From positions 173,653 to 237,652 of the forward strand of contig AOIR01000059.1 of NCBI GenBank assembly GCA_000337115.1: DNA of 64,000 nt, written 5' to 3'. Below, piece by piece: positions 34,082-43,655 of the stretch (the stretch's first letter is position 1; every line of letters begins with the position of its first letter). This DNA is from Natrinema thermotolerans DSM 11552. Lineage in GTDB: Archaea > Halobacteriota > Halobacteria > Halobacteriales > Natrialbaceae. Position numbers and translations under genes: made by a program. The notes under the pieces are model-generated. The model was not told the origin of the DNA, searched no databases, and worked only from the letters and a program-made list of their open reading frames with translations.

Positions 34082-34606
34082 ATGAGCGCGGAAGAACCTC
34101 AAGAGCAAGAAGACGACGAAGATCTCCGCTACTTCGTCCGCATCGGGCAAACCGACCTCGATGGGACGAAGTCCGTCGAGCGCTCGCTCACGGAGATGAA
34201 CGGGATCGGTCACCGGACCGCCCGGCTCATCGCCGAGGAAGCGGGCGTCGACCGAACGGATACGTTCGGTCGGCTCGACGAAGACGTGATCGACGAGGTC
34301 GTCGAACTCGTAGAGAACTACGCCGAGGAAGTCCCCGACTGGCTCAACAACCGTCAGGACGACTTCTACTCCGGCGAGACGACCCACGAGATCGGCAACG
34401 ACCTCCAGCTGACGCGTCAGCACGACATCAACCGGATGAAGATGATCGACTCCTACAAGGGCACGCGCCACAAGCGCGGCCAGAAGGTCCGCGGTCAGCG
34501 GACCAAGTCCACCGGCCGAACGGAGGGCACCATCGGAGTCAACGTCGAGGAGATCCGCGAGGAACAGGCCGAAGAGGCTGCCGAAGAAGAGGATGAGGGC
34601 GAATAA
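34082..34606 (+). CDS. rps13: 30S ribosomal protein S13
   Basis: A 174-aa small-subunit head protein. An acidic N-terminal tail ([50 protein letters not shown]) leads into the HhH-like core. The basic C-terminal tail includes [32 protein letters not shown], and a halophilic acidic end follows. First gene of the S13-S4-S11-rpoD unit; its stop overlaps the S4 start by one base (TAATG). Confidence 0.97.
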   Translation: MSAEEPQEQEDDEDLRYFVRIGQTDLDGTKSVERSLTEMNGIGHRTARLIAEEAGVDRTDTFGRLDEDVIDEVVELVENYAEEVPDWLNNRQDDFYSGETTHEIGNDLQLTRQHDINRMKMIDSYKGTRHKRGQKVRGQRTKSTGRTEGTIGVNVEEIREEQAEEAAEEEDEGE

Positions 34607-35127
34607 TGCCACTCGGCACTGACACCAAACAATACGAGACGCCGAACCACCCCTACCAGGGTGAACGCATCGCCAGCGAACACTCGCTGCTCGACCGCTA
34701 CGGCCTCAAGAACAAGGAAGAACTCTGGCGCGCCCAATCCGAGCTTCGCTCCTACCGGCGCGAGGCCCGGGAACTGCTCGGCCAGGCCCAGGGCGACGAG
34801 GTCGTCCAACGGCGCTCCGAGGAGTTCCTCGGTCGGCTCAAACGCGTCGGCATCCTCGACGAGGCCGACGAACTCGGCGACATCCTGTCGCTCGAGATCG
34901 AGGACATCCTCGAGCGCCGTCTCCAGACGGTCGTCTACCGCAAGGGGCTGGCGAACACGACCCAGCAGGCACGCCAGTACATCACCCACGGCCACATCGT
35001 GGTCGACGGGCAGCGTCACCGCGTCCCCTCCTACGTCGTCGACGTCGACGAGGAGGAGGTGGTGGCCTTCGAGGAGAACAGCCCGCTCGCGGACGAACTC
35101 CACCCCGAACGCGCGGAGGGCCAGTAA
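34606..35127 (+). CDS. rps4: 30S ribosomal protein S4
   Basis: A 173-aa primary rRNA-binding protein of the small subunit. [58 protein letters not shown] is the archaeal N-terminal domain. The S4 RNA-binding fold follows ([51 protein letters not shown]). S11 starts three bases after its stop codon. Confidence 0.97.
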   Translation: MPLGTDTKQYETPNHPYQGERIASEHSLLDRYGLKNKEELWRAQSELRSYRREARELLGQAQGDEVVQRRSEEFLGRLKRVGILDEADELGDILSLEIEDILERRLQTVVYRKGLANTTQQARQYITHGHIVVDGQRHRVPSYVVDVDEEEVVAFEENSPLADELHPERAEGQ

Positions 35128-35130
35128 ACC

Positions 35131-35520
35131 ATGAGTCAGGACGACGAAAAGTGGGGTATCGCCCACGTGCATGCATCGTTCAACAACACCGTCATGACCG
35201 TGACCGACCTCACGGGCGCGGAGACGATCGCCAAGTCCTCCGGTGGGACGGCGGTCAAGCAGAACCGCGACGAGGCGTCGCCGTACGCGGCCATGCAGAT
35301 GGCCGAGTCCGTCGCCGAGGAGGTCAAGGCCGCGGGCATCACCGGACTCCACGTGCGAGTCCGTGGCCCCGGTGGCAACCTCCAGAAGTCCCCCGGTCCC
35401 GGCGCGCAGGCGACGATCCGCGCGCTGGCCCGCTCGGGCATCGAGATCGGGCGCATCGAGGACGTCACGCCGATCCCACACGACGGATCGCGCGCTCCGA
35501 AAGGCAAGGGCGGCTACTAG
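35131..35520 (+). CDS. rps11: 30S ribosomal protein S11
   Basis: A 129-aa platform protein of the small subunit: [99 protein letters not shown]. Full family length, ending in the basic RAPKGKGGY tail. Confidence 0.97.
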   Translation: MSQDDEKWGIAHVHASFNNTVMTVTDLTGAETIAKSSGGTAVKQNRDEASPYAAMQMAESVAEEVKAAGITGLHVRVRGPGGNLQKSPGPGAQATIRALARSGIEIGRIEDVTPIPHDGSRAPKGKGGY

Positions 35521-35523
35521 ATC

Positions 35524-36273
35524 ATGACTGCTGAGTACGACGTCGAGTTCGTCGAACGCGAGGATCGTGAAGCGCGATTCCTCGTTCGCGGCGTGACACC
35601 CGGGTTCGCAAACGGCATCCGCCGAGCGATGATCGCCGACGTGCCGACGATGGCGATCGATACCGTCCGGTTCGTCGAGAACTCGTCGGTCATGTTCGAC
35701 GAGCAACTCGCCCTGCGAATGGGGCTCGTCCCGCTGACGACGCCGCCGGTCGGCGAGTTCGCCGAGGACGACACCGTCACGCTCTCGATCGACGTCGAAG
35801 GGCCGGACACCGCCTACTCCGGCGACCTCGTCTCCGAGGACGACCTCGTCCAACCCGCCGACGAGAACGTCCCGATCATCGATCTCAAGGACGGCCAGCG
35901 CCTCGAGGCCGAGGCCGACGCCGTCATCGACCGCGGGAAAGACCACGCCAAACACCAGGGCGGGGTCGCGGTCGGCTACCGACACCTCCAGCGCGTGGAG
36001 GTCGAGGGTGACCTACCGGAGTTCGAGGACGAAGAGCGCCGGATCATTCGCGGCGTCATCGAGGACGACGGCGAACTCGTGCCGACAAGCGAGTTCGATC
36101 ACGATCTCTCGAACCGATACCCGGGCAAGGAAGTCCGCGTCGAGGACGTGCCCGAAGCGTTCGTCTTCCACGTGGAGACGGACGGCTCCTTCAGCATCGA
36201 AGAGCTCGTGACTCGAGCAGCGGACACGCTCGAGGCACGCGCGACCGAACTCGAAGACGCAGTACAGCTATAG
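35524..36273 (+). CDS. rpoD: DNA-directed RNA polymerase subunit D
   Basis: The 249-aa archaeal Rpo3 is the homologue of bacterial alpha and eukaryotic Rpb3; with subunit L, N and P it builds the assembly platform. [67 protein letters not shown] is the dimerisation domain; an insertion domain and [33 protein letters not shown] follow. No Fe-S Cys cluster is visible in the insertion domain, as in other haloarchaea. It lies directly after S11. Confidence 0.96.
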   Translation: MTAEYDVEFVEREDREARFLVRGVTPGFANGIRRAMIADVPTMAIDTVRFVENSSVMFDEQLALRMGLVPLTTPPVGEFAEDDTVTLSIDVEGPDTAYSGDLVSEDDLVQPADENVPIIDLKDGQRLEAEADAVIDRGKDHAKHQGGVAVGYRHLQRVEVEGDLPEFEDEERRIIRGVIEDDGELVPTSEFDHDLSNRYPGKEVRVEDVPEAFVFHVETDGSFSIEELVTRAADTLEARATELEDAVQL

Positions 36274-36402
36274 ATATGAACCGACGCCCCCGACCCGAAC
36301 TGGTCGAGCCGCTCGCCGGTGCCGTCAGCCACGAGGCCGGCGATCGCTCGCCTACTGGAATCGAAAGGGGTTTGAAGGGGCGGCGGATACACGGAAGTGC
36401 GA

Positions 36403-36487
36403 GCAGGGATAGCCAAGTCAGGCCAACGGCGCAGCGTTCAGGGCGCTGTCTCGTAGGAGTCCGCAGGTTCAAATCCTGCTCCCTGCA
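36403..36487 (+). tRNA. tRNA-Leu (anticodon CAG)
   Basis: An 85-nt class II tRNA. Acceptor GCAGGGA (36403-36409) pairs with TCCCTGC (36480-36486), discriminator A36487. The anticodon arm is CAGCG-TTCAGGG-CGCTG with anticodon CAG at 36439-36441. A long variable arm and the perfect T arm GCAGG-TTCAAAT-CCTGC are present. No intron, CCA not encoded. It lies between rpoD and rpl18e, the position conserved in many euryarchaea. Confidence 0.95.
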
Positions 36488-36615
36488 TCCACTTCTTCAC
36501 CGCCGACCGACACCGATCAGCGACGATCGGCGCGTTGTCGGCCGGCAGCGAACCGATTCCACCATCGGCGAGACGCTTCCTCGCCTCGCCGAGACGACCG
36601 TATTTGGAGGATACA

Positions 36616-36969
36616 ATGAGTAGCAAAACCAATCCGAGGCTCAACGATCTCATCGCCGAGCTGAAGTCGACGTCCCGAGAGCGGGACGCCGACGTCTGGC
36701 GAGACGTCGCGGATCGACTCGAAAAGCCCCGGCGCACCCACGCTGAGGTAAACCTGGGCCGCATCGAGCGATACGCACGCGAAGAAGAGACTGTCGTCGT
36801 TCCCGGCAAGGTGCTGGGATCGGGCGCACTACAAAAGAACGTCACCGTCGCTGCAGTCGATTTCTCCTCGTCCGCCGAGACGAAGATCGACCAGGTCGGT
36901 GAATCCGTACCGCTCGAGCAAGCGCTCGAAGCAAACCCCGAAGGCTCCGACGTCCGGGTGATTCGATGA
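36616..36969 (+). CDS. rpl18e: 50S ribosomal protein L18e
   Basis: 117 aa: [91 protein letters not shown]. This is the archaeal/eukaryotic L18e, related to bacterial L15. The ATG at 36616 fits the family; the longer frame reads from the tRNA flank. Its stop overlaps the L13 start by four bases. Confidence 0.96.
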   Translation: MSSKTNPRLNDLIAELKSTSRERDADVWRDVADRLEKPRRTHAEVNLGRIERYAREEETVVVPGKVLGSGALQKNVTVAAVDFSSSAETKIDQVGESVPLEQALEANPEGSDVRVIR

Positions 36970-37415
36970 GTCTCGCAGAGTTCGACGCCGATACCGTCGT
37001 CGATGCCCGTGACTGCATCCTCGGTCGCGTCGCCAGCGAGGTCGCCCAGCGCGCGCTGGACGGCGAGAGCGTCGCGATCATCAACGCCGAGGACGCCGTC
37101 ATCACCGGCGACAAGGAAGACATCTTCGAGACGTACCGTACGCGACTCCAGATGGGCTCGGACAGCGGGCCCTACTACCCCCGCCGGCCGGACACGATCT
37201 TCAAGCGGTCCGTTCGCGGGATGTTGCCGTACAAGAAGCCCCGTGGTCGCGAAGCACTCGACAGCGTCCGTGTCTATGTCGGCAACCCCTACGAACACGA
37301 CGACGACCACGAGTCGACGGTTCTCGAGGGTACGTCGCTGGACCGTCTGTCGAACATCCGCTTCGTCCACCTGCACGAAGTGTCCGAACAGTTAGGTGCT
37401 AACGTCACATGGTAA
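36966..37415 (+). CDS. rpl13: 50S ribosomal protein L13
   Basis: 149 aa: [98 protein letters not shown]. It binds 23S rRNA early in large-subunit assembly. Overlaps L18e by 4 nt and S9 by 7 nt. Confidence 0.97.
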   Translation: MSLAEFDADTVVDARDCILGRVASEVAQRALDGESVAIINAEDAVITGDKEDIFETYRTRLQMGSDSGPYYPRRPDTIFKRSVRGMLPYKKPRGREALDSVRVYVGNPYEHDDDHESTVLEGTSLDRLSNIRFVHLHEVSEQLGANVTW

Positions 37416-37807
37416 CCAACACGAGTGGCAAGAAAAAGACGGCCGTCGCTCGCGCCACGGTGCGCGAAGGCGAGGGTCGCGTTCGAATCAATTCCCAGCC
37501 GGTCGAGCTGGTCGAACCGGAGACATCCCGGCTCAAGATGCTCGAACCGTTCCGCATCGTCGGCGAGGACCTCCGCGGCGAGATGGACATCGACGTCGAC
37601 GTCGAGGGCGGCGGCATCAGCGGACAGGCAGACGCCGTCCGCACCGCCATCGCACGCGGGATCGTCCAGCACACCAACGACGCCGAACTCCGCGACGCGT
37701 TCATGGAGTTCGACCGCTCGCTGCTGGTCAACGACGTTCGCCAGTCCGAACCGAAAAAGTGGGGCGGCCCGGGCGCTCGGGCGCGCTACCAGAAGTCCTA
37801 CCGCTGA
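37409..37807 (+). CDS. rps9: 30S ribosomal protein S9
   Basis: 132 aa: [100 protein letters not shown]. The final Lys/Arg tail reaches the P-site tRNA in the ribosome. It starts inside the L13 gene. Confidence 0.97.
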   Translation: MVTNTSGKKKTAVARATVREGEGRVRINSQPVELVEPETSRLKMLEPFRIVGEDLRGEMDIDVDVEGGGISGQADAVRTAIARGIVQHTNDAELRDAFMEFDRSLLVNDVRQSEPKKWGGPGARARYQKSYR

Positions 37808-37814
37808 GGTGATC
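37806..37814 (+). promoter_or_regulatory. Shine-Dalgarno of rpoN overlapping the S9 stop
   Basis: GAGGTGATC, fully complementary to the usual 16S tail, spans the S9 stop codon end and ends 5 nt before ATG 37820. This suggests re-initiation within the operon. Confidence 0.6.
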
Positions 37815-37819
37815 CAATC

Positions 37820-38014
37820 ATGATGGTACCGGTCCGGTGTTTCACCTGTGGTAACGTCGTCGGCGAACACTGGGAGGAGTTCGACGAGCGGGCCAACGAG
37901 GGCGACGAGGACCCCGAAAAGGTCCTCGACGAACTCGGTGTCGACCGCTACTGCTGTCGGCGCATGCTCGTCAGTCACGAGGATCTCGTCGACGTCGTCT
38001 CCCCGTACCAGTAA
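37820..38014 (+). CDS. rpoN: DNA-directed RNA polymerase subunit N
   Basis: The 64-aa Rpo10 (Rpb10 homologue). [21 protein letters not shown] and [23 protein letters not shown] supply the four zinc Cys (CxxC ... CC). Two adjacent ATG codons; either may be used. It lies three bases before rpoK. Confidence 0.97.
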   Translation: MMVPVRCFTCGNVVGEHWEEFDERANEGDEDPEKVLDELGVDRYCCRRMLVSHEDLVDVVSPYQ

Positions 38015-38017
38015 CCC

Positions 38018-38200
38018 ATGCAACAACAACACAACCGCTACGAGAAGGCACGCATCCTCGGCGCGCGAGCGCTGCAGGTCTCCTACGGCGCGCCGGTGTT
38101 GATCGAGACGGAGCAGACCCAACCGATCCTCATCGCCGCCGAGGAGTACGACGCCGGCGTGTTGCCCTTTACCGTCAAGCGGGGGTACGACCGGAAATGA
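38018..38200 (+). CDS. rpoK: DNA-directed RNA polymerase subunit K
   Basis: The 60-aa Rpo6 (homologue of Rpb6 and bacterial omega): [59 protein letters not shown]. The conserved 'R-x-x-G-x-R-A-x-Q' helix clamps the largest subunit. The stop overlaps the enolase ATG (ATGA). Confidence 0.97.
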   Translation: MQQQHNRYEKARILGARALQVSYGAPVLIETEQTQPILIAAEEYDAGVLPFTVKRGYDRK

Positions 38201-39402
38201 CGCTGATCACCGACGTTCGGCTGCGTCGCATCCTCGACTCGCGGGGCAACCCGACGGTCGAGGCCGACGTTCTGACCGAAAGCGGCGGCTTCGGCCGCGC
38301 CGCGGCACCCAGCGGTGCCAGTACCGGCGAGTACGAGGCCGTCGAACGGCCGCCCGGCGAAGCGATCGCCGCGGCACGGGAACACGCCGTTCCCCGACTG
38401 GTCGGCGAGGTCTACGCGGGCAACCAGCGCGATGTCGACGCCGCGCTCCATGCCGCCGACGGGACCGACGACTTCTCGGAGATCGGTGCCAACAGCGCGG
38501 TCGCGATCTCGATGGCCGCAGCCAAGGCCGGTGCCGACGTCCTCGGTGCCCCGCTGTTCCAACATCTGGGTGGGACGTTCCGCGGCGACAACTTCCCGAT
38601 CCCGCTCGGGAACGTCGTCGGCGGCGGCGAACACGCTGCCGACGCGACAGACATCCAGGAGTTCCTCGCCGCGCCCGTCGGCGCGCCGAGCGTCGCCGAC
38701 GCCGTCTTCGCCAACGCGGCCGTTCACGCCACCGTCGCCGATCTGCTCGAGGAGCGTGACATCGCCTGTGGCAAAGGCGACGAGGGCGCGTGGGCACCGT
38801 CGATCGACGACGGCGAGGCGTTCGAGATCGTCGCCGAGGCGGTCTCCCGTGTCCAGGACGAGGTCGGCTTCAACGTCGGCTTCGGCCTCGACGTCGCCGG
38901 CGCGGAGCTGTACGATGCCGATTCCGGCACCTACGAGTACAGCGACCGGAGCCGCGACACCGAGGAACAGATCGCCTACATCGCTGATCTGGTCGAGGAG
39001 TACGACCTCGTCTACGTCGAGGACCCGCTCGACGAGGACGACTACGACGCCTTCGCCGACCTCACCGACGAGGTCGGTGACCAGACGCTGATCTGTGGCG
39101 ACGATCTGTTCGTCACCAACACCGATCGGCTCGTCGAGGGCATCGATCGCGGCGCGGCAAACAGCATCCTGATCAAGCCGAACCAGATCGGGACGCTGTC
39201 CGACGCCGTCGACGCGATCGAACTCGCGAGACGGAACGGCTACGACTCGGTCGTCTCCCACCGGTCGGGCGAGACCGAAGACGCGACGATCGCACACCTC
39301 GCCGTCGCGACCGACGCTCCCTACATCAAGACGGGCGCGGTCGGCGGCGAGCGAACTGCCAAGCTCAACGAGCTCATTCGAATCGCAGACGACGCGACAT
39401 GA
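38197..39402 (+). CDS. eno: Enolase
   Basis: Converts 2-phosphoglycerate to phosphoenolpyruvate. The 401-aa enzyme has [31 protein letters not shown], the metal aspartate/glutamate residues in [25 protein letters not shown] and [10 protein letters not shown], the catalytic Lys in [11 protein letters not shown], and [18 protein letters not shown]. It is embedded between RNA polymerase and S2 genes, as in most euryarchaea. ATGA overlaps link it to both neighbours. Confidence 0.97.
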   Translation: MTLITDVRLRRILDSRGNPTVEADVLTESGGFGRAAAPSGASTGEYEAVERPPGEAIAAAREHAVPRLVGEVYAGNQRDVDAALHAADGTDDFSEIGANSAVAISMAAAKAGADVLGAPLFQHLGGTFRGDNFPIPLGNVVGGGEHAADATDIQEFLAAPVGAPSVADAVFANAAVHATVADLLEERDIACGKGDEGAWAPSIDDGEAFEIVAEAVSRVQDEVGFNVGFGLDVAGAELYDADSGTYEYSDRSRDTEEQIAYIADLVEEYDLVYVEDPLDEDDYDAFADLTDEVGDQTLICGDDLFVTNTDRLVEGIDRGAANSILIKPNQIGTLSDAVDAIELARRNGYDSVVSHRSGETEDATIAHLAVATDAPYIKTGAVGGERTAKLNELIRIADDAT

Positions 39403-40202
39403 CAGAAAACGACGCAACCCAAGAAGGGCTCGACGCCGCCGAGGAGGACATCGACGAGGAGCCAGCCGAAGGGGCTGGCCCCGCCGCCGAGGAGGACGTC
39501 GAGCCAATAGACGAACAGCCCGCCGACGCCGAGGGAACGCCCGCGGCCGACGCCGACAACGCCGACGACGCCGAGGAAGACGCCGGACCGACCCTCGACG
39601 ACGACGTCATGTCCGACGAGGAGGCGGACCTGCTGATCCCCGTCGAGGACTACCTCGGCGCGGGGGTCCACATCGGGACCCAGCAAAAGACCGAGGACAT
39701 GGACCGGTTCATCCACCGCGTCCGGACCGACGGTCTCTACGTGCTGGACGTCTCGAAGACCGACGGCCGCATCCGTACGGCCGCGGACTTCCTCGCGAAC
39801 TACGACCCCGAACAGATCCTGGTCACCTCGAGTCGCCAGTACGGTCGCTTCCCGGCGGAGAAGTTCGCCGAGGCCGTCGGCGCTCGCGCCCGTACCGGCC
39901 GCTTCATCCCGGGCACACTGACCAACCCCAAGTACGACGGCTACATCGAGCCGGACGTGCTGGTCGTCACCGACCCGATCGGCGACGCCCAGGCCGTCAA
40001 GGAGGCCATCACGGTCGGTATCCCGGTCATCGCGATGTGTGACTCGAACAACCAGGTCAGCAACGTCGACCTGGTCGTCCCGACGAACAACAAGGGTCGC
40101 AAGGCCCTCTCGGTCGTCTACTGGCTGCTCGCCAACGAGGTTCTCGATCGACGCGGTGCCGAGCCGTCCTACTCGCTCGAGGACTTCGAAAGCGGCGTCT
40201 GA
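39399..40202 (+). CDS. rps2: 30S ribosomal protein S2 with long acidic N-terminus
   Basis: 267 aa. The first ~75 residues are almost only Glu, Asp, Ala and Pro ([18 protein letters not shown]...). The S2 core follows: [83 protein letters not shown] and [45 protein letters not shown]. The acidic extension is typical of haloarchaea, but long here. Last gene of the ribosomal/polymerase run. Confidence 0.96.
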   Translation: MTENDATQEGLDAAEEDIDEEPAEGAGPAAEEDVEPIDEQPADAEGTPAADADNADDAEEDAGPTLDDDVMSDEEADLLIPVEDYLGAGVHIGTQQKTEDMDRFIHRVRTDGLYVLDVSKTDGRIRTAADFLANYDPEQILVTSSRQYGRFPAEKFAEAVGARARTGRFIPGTLTNPKYDGYIEPDVLVVTDPIGDAQAVKEAITVGIPVIAMCDSNNQVSNVDLVVPTNNKGRKALSVVYWLLANEVLDRRGAEPSYSLEDFESGV

Positions 40203-40357
40203 TTCGGTCGATTTCGATACTGTTCGTTTTCCTACCGTTCGCCTCGATCAGCGGTCGCACTGGAGCGTTCGGGTCGGCGACCGCGGCGACCGATGCCTAA
40301 ATACTGGCGTGGAAACTCGCCACAAGGTTTAGTGGGCACGTCGCCGTGCCCGCGACC

Positions 40358-40774
40358 ATGTCCGAGCCAGTGTCCGGCGAGGCGGCCGCCGCCGTCGACC
40401 GATGGGATCGCATCTTCGAGATACTCGCCGCGGAGCCGCGCCGGCAGATCATCGACGCGCTATTGGACGCCCCGGCCGGCGAGTCGGTTCCATTACCGGA
40501 AGTCGCGACGAACCCGAACATCGACACGGATCTCGAGCGGGTACGGCTTCGGTTGCGACACCATCACCTCCCGCTGCTGGAGCGGGAACGGATCGTCGAA
40601 TGGGAACGGGAGCCGTTGCGTGCCTACCGCGGCTGTAATTTCGAGGACGCCGGATTCGTCCTACAGAGCCTGTACGCGAACGCGGGGGCGTTACCGAATC
40701 GGTTGGCCCTGGGCTGTCGAACGCTCGAACGCGAACGGCGGGGCGGGGATCGGGGGAGCGAACTCAGCGGCTAG
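40358..40774 (+). CDS. Small winged-helix-like protein, haloarchaeal
   Basis: A 138-aa protein: DRWDRIFEILAAEPRRQIIDALLDAPAGESVPLPEVATNP, then LERVRLRLRHHHLPLLERERIVEWEREPLRAYRGCNFEDAGFVLQSLY. The 'F-x-I-L-A-x-E-P-R-R-x-I-I-x-A-L-L' start followed by 'HHHLPLLE...I-x-W' is the DUF7344/ArsR-like winged helix seen in many haloarchaeal regulators. ATG 40358 is chosen over 40346. It is convergent with thiR (stops overlap by 4 bp). Target unknown. Confidence 0.68.
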   Translation: MSEPVSGEAAAAVDRWDRIFEILAAEPRRQIIDALLDAPAGESVPLPEVATNPNIDTDLERVRLRLRHHHLPLLERERIVEWEREPLRAYRGCNFEDAGFVLQSLYANAGALPNRLALGCRTLERERRGGDRGSELSG

Positions 40775-41715
40775 GCGGAACCGTCGGCCGCCGACGTGGA
40801 CCGGGCCGCGAGTAACTCCCCGACCAGTTCGGCAGCCTCGACGGCCGTTGCCCCGAAGACGTAGGTCACCGGTTCGATTCCGAACGCGCCCCGGTGGTAG
40901 GCGACGGCGGGGACGGCACCGCGGTCCGCGAACCGGTCGCCGAGATGCTCGCCGCGGTCCTCGTAGTCGGCATCGAACTCGAGGGGAGCGATCCCCCGCG
41001 ATCGGGCCGCAGCGAGCAGGCCGTCGTGGGTAGCGACGTTGATCGCCGCCCGGATATCGGGGTCGGTGTCGTTGGCGGCGAGGACGGCCGTTGCAACGTG
41101 TTTCGACGCGCCGAACTCGGGGTTCGCGGGGATCTCTATCCGGCCGCCCATGGCGTAGATCCGGCCGGGGATGGCGGCGACATCGGTCTCGTCGGTCGGG
41201 CCGGGAAGCGACATCCCGACGTTGGTCCCGACGTTCGGGACGGCATCAACCATCCCGGGGACCGAAGCGAGTGTCCGTGCCGCCGTCCGGACGTTCGCGA
41301 GGACGTCCCGCTCGGCGCGGACGTCGGGATCGAGGCCCCGGACACAGAGGTCACAGCCCAGTCCCCGTAACGCGGGCATCTCCTCCTCGTGGAGTTCACA
41401 GATCGGCCCGCGGTCCTCGAGGCTGCGGACGAGCGAGAGCAGTTCGGACAGGGCGTCGTAGCCGTCCATCTCACCGTCGGCGAGGCCGTCCGCGATCCGG
41501 TCGACGGTCGCAACCGTCTCGGGATCGTCGCGAAAGCGGCTGTCGCCGCCGCCCTCGCCGGCGACGTACGTGCTGACTGCGGCCTGCGTGACGCCGAGTT
41601 CGGCGGCGATCTCCCGCTGAGTCAGCCCGCGATCCGCGAGTCGGGCGGCCAGCATCGCCCGGACCGTCGGCAGGAACCGGTCGACGACGAGTTCGCTCGG
41701 CAAGACCAGCGACAT
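40771..41715 (-). CDS. thiR: Thiamine-responsive regulator (HTH fused to ThiN domain)
   Basis: 314 aa. The N-terminal HTH (LADRGLTQREIAAELGVTQAAVSTYVAGEG) is followed by a linker with a CELHEEE...GCDLCVRG Cys region. The C-terminal ThiN domain (ANVRTAARTLASVPGMVDAVPNVGTNVGMSLPGPTDETDVAAIPGRIYAMGGRI...) resembles thiamine-phosphate synthase. HTH-ThiN proteins act as thiamine-related repressors in haloarchaea. The enzyme domain here probably senses ligand rather than catalyses. ATG 41715 (MSLVLPSELVV) is preferred to 41817. It is divergent from mvk. Confidence 0.85.
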   Translation of the reverse strand: MSLVLPSELVVDRFLPTVRAMLAARLADRGLTQREIAAELGVTQAAVSTYVAGEGGGDSRFRDDPETVATVDRIADGLADGEMDGYDALSELLSLVRSLEDRGPICELHEEEMPALRGLGCDLCVRGLDPDVRAERDVLANVRTAARTLASVPGMVDAVPNVGTNVGMSLPGPTDETDVAAIPGRIYAMGGRIEIPANPEFGASKHVATAVLAANDTDPDIRAAINVATHDGLLAAARSRGIAPLEFDADYEDRGEHLGDRFADRGAVPAVAYHRGAFGIEPVTYVFGATAVEAAELVGELLAARSTSAADGSA

Positions 41716-41810
41716 ACGGGCGACCAGCGGACGCACCGACATAAGTCCGACTACAGCGCGGCGACAGCGACACAGACAGCTATTACTCCCCCTCGGACGA
41801 ACGGCCGGCC

Positions 41811-42797
41811 ATGACACTCTCGAGCGCTCCCGGCAAGGTGTACCTCTTCGGGGAGCATGCGGTGGTGTACGGCGAGCCCGCCGTCCCGTGTGCGATCGAG
41901 CGGCGGGCCCGCGTTGAGGTCCGGCAACGGGACGACGGGCGACTCCGGGTCAACGCGGAGGACCTGAGCCTGAACGGGTTCACCGTCGAGTACGGGGCGA
42001 CAGCCGACGCTCGCCCCGACGTGGACGTCCCCGAATCGCTGGTGACGGCGGCGACCCAGTACGTCGACGGTGCGATCGAACAGGTCCGCGAGGTCACCGG
42101 TGCGGAAGAGGCCGGCTTCGACGTGACCATCGAGAGCGACATCCCGCTCGGGGCGGGTCTGGGGTCCTCGGCGGCGGTCGTCGTCGCCGCCATCGACGCG
42201 GCCACTCGGGAACTCGGCGTCACCTTGGACCGCGACGAACTCGCCGAGCGAGCCTATCGAACGGAGTCACAGGTTCAGGACGGCCAGGCCTCCCGCGCCG
42301 ACACGTTCTGCTCGGCGACCGGCGGCGCGGTCCGGGTCGAGGGCGACGACTGCCGCTCGCTCGAGGCACCGGAACTCCCGATCGTGATCGGGTTCGACGG
42401 CGGCGCGGGCGAGACCGGCCAGCTGGTCGCGGGCGTCCGGGACCTCCGCGAGGAGTACGACTTCGCGGCCCACACGGTCGAAGCCATCGGCGACGTGGTT
42501 CGCAACGGCGAGGACGCCCTCGCCGACGGCGATGTCGAGGAGATCGGCCGGCTGATGGACTTCAACCACGGCCTGCTCTCCGCGCTGGGGGTCTCCTCAC
42601 GCTCGCTGGACACGATGGTCTGGGCGGCCCGCGACGCGGGCGCTCACGGGGCGAAGTTGACCGGTGCCGGCGGCGGGGGCTGTATCGTCGCGCTCGACCC
42701 CACCGAGGAGACCGAGACCGCACTCTCGTTCACACCGGGCTGTGAGGACGCCTTCCGCGCCGAACTGGCAGAAACCGGGGTGAAGCGGGTCGAATGA
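41811..42797 (+). CDS. mvk: Mevalonate kinase
   Basis: Phosphorylates mevalonate for archaeal isoprenoid lipids. The 328-aa GHMP kinase has SSAPGKVYLFGEHAVVYGEPAVPCAIERRA, the ATP loop DIPLGAGLGSSAAVVVAAIDA, RADTFCSATGG and C-terminal GAKLTGAGGGGCIVAL. The stop overlaps the ipk ATG (ATGA), so the two kinases are coupled. Confidence 0.96.
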   Translation: MTLSSAPGKVYLFGEHAVVYGEPAVPCAIERRARVEVRQRDDGRLRVNAEDLSLNGFTVEYGATADARPDVDVPESLVTAATQYVDGAIEQVREVTGAEEAGFDVTIESDIPLGAGLGSSAAVVVAAIDAATRELGVTLDRDELAERAYRTESQVQDGQASRADTFCSATGGAVRVEGDDCRSLEAPELPIVIGFDGGAGETGQLVAGVRDLREEYDFAAHTVEAIGDVVRNGEDALADGDVEEIGRLMDFNHGLLSALGVSSRSLDTMVWAARDAGAHGAKLTGAGGGGCIVALDPTEETETALSFTPGCEDAFRAELAETGVKRVE

Positions 42798-43528
42798 TCG
42801 TCCTGAAACTCGGCGGCAGCGTCATCACCGCAAAGGACCGGCCGGAGACCCTCGACGGCGACGCCCTGGCGCGGGCGGCGGACGCGATCGCCGCGCTCGA
42901 GGGCGATGAGGACCTCGTCATCGTCCACGGCGGCGGCAGTTTCGGCCACCACAACGCCAGCGAACACGGCGTCACCACGACGGCGGGGACCCGCGACGCG
43001 ACCGCGGCGCTCGATATTCACGGCGCCATGAAGACGCTCAATCAGTTCGTCCTCGGACGGCTGCTCGAGCGCGACGTCGAGGCGGTGCCGGTTCATCCCT
43101 TCTCGGCGGGCCACCGCGACGGCGAGGGCGAACTCGATCTGCCGACCGGGCAGGTCGAGACGATGCTCGCCGAGGGATTCGTTCCCGTCCTCCACGGCGA
43201 TATGATCGCCCACGCAGGCGAAGGCGCGACCGTCGTCAGCGGCGACGAACTGGTGGCGGCGTTGGCTCGAGCCCTCGAGGCCGATCGGATCGGGCTCTGT
43301 TCGACGGTGCCCGGCGTACTGGACGGCGAGGATGCGGTCATCGACCGGATCGACGACTTCGACGCCGTCGCCGACGTCCTGGGAGCCAGCGAGGCGACCG
43401 ACGTGACCGGCGGGATGGCCGGCAAGGTGCGGACGCTGCTCGGTCTCGAGGCCGAGGCGTCGATCTTCGGGCTCGAGGGCTTGGCGTCGTTCCTCGCGGG
43501 CGAGAACCCGGGGACGACGATCGACTGA
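42794..43528 (+). CDS. ipk: Isopentenyl phosphate kinase
   Basis: Completes the archaeal mevalonate pathway by turning isopentenyl phosphate into isopentenyl diphosphate. The 244-aa amino-acid-kinase fold has IVLKLGGSVITAKDRPETLD, the substrate His region VIVHGGGSFGHHNASEHGV, VLHGDMIAHAGEGATVVSGDELV and GVLDGEDAVIDRI...TDVTGGMAGKV. The catalytic His in GHHNAS distinguishes it from other family members. Confidence 0.96.
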   Translation: MIVLKLGGSVITAKDRPETLDGDALARAADAIAALEGDEDLVIVHGGGSFGHHNASEHGVTTTAGTRDATAALDIHGAMKTLNQFVLGRLLERDVEAVPVHPFSAGHRDGEGELDLPTGQVETMLAEGFVPVLHGDMIAHAGEGATVVSGDELVAALARALEADRIGLCSTVPGVLDGEDAVIDRIDDFDAVADVLGASEATDVTGGMAGKVRTLLGLEAEASIFGLEGLASFLAGENPGTTID

Positions 43529-43655
43529 GGTGGGTTGCTATTACTGGGTCCCGGCGCATCCGTGGTGCAGATCGTGGCCGTGTCGGGACTGACGGGAATC
43601 GGACGAACGCGAGAGCAGGGAGCGGGATCGACCGCACGGAGGCGAGCCGATCCGT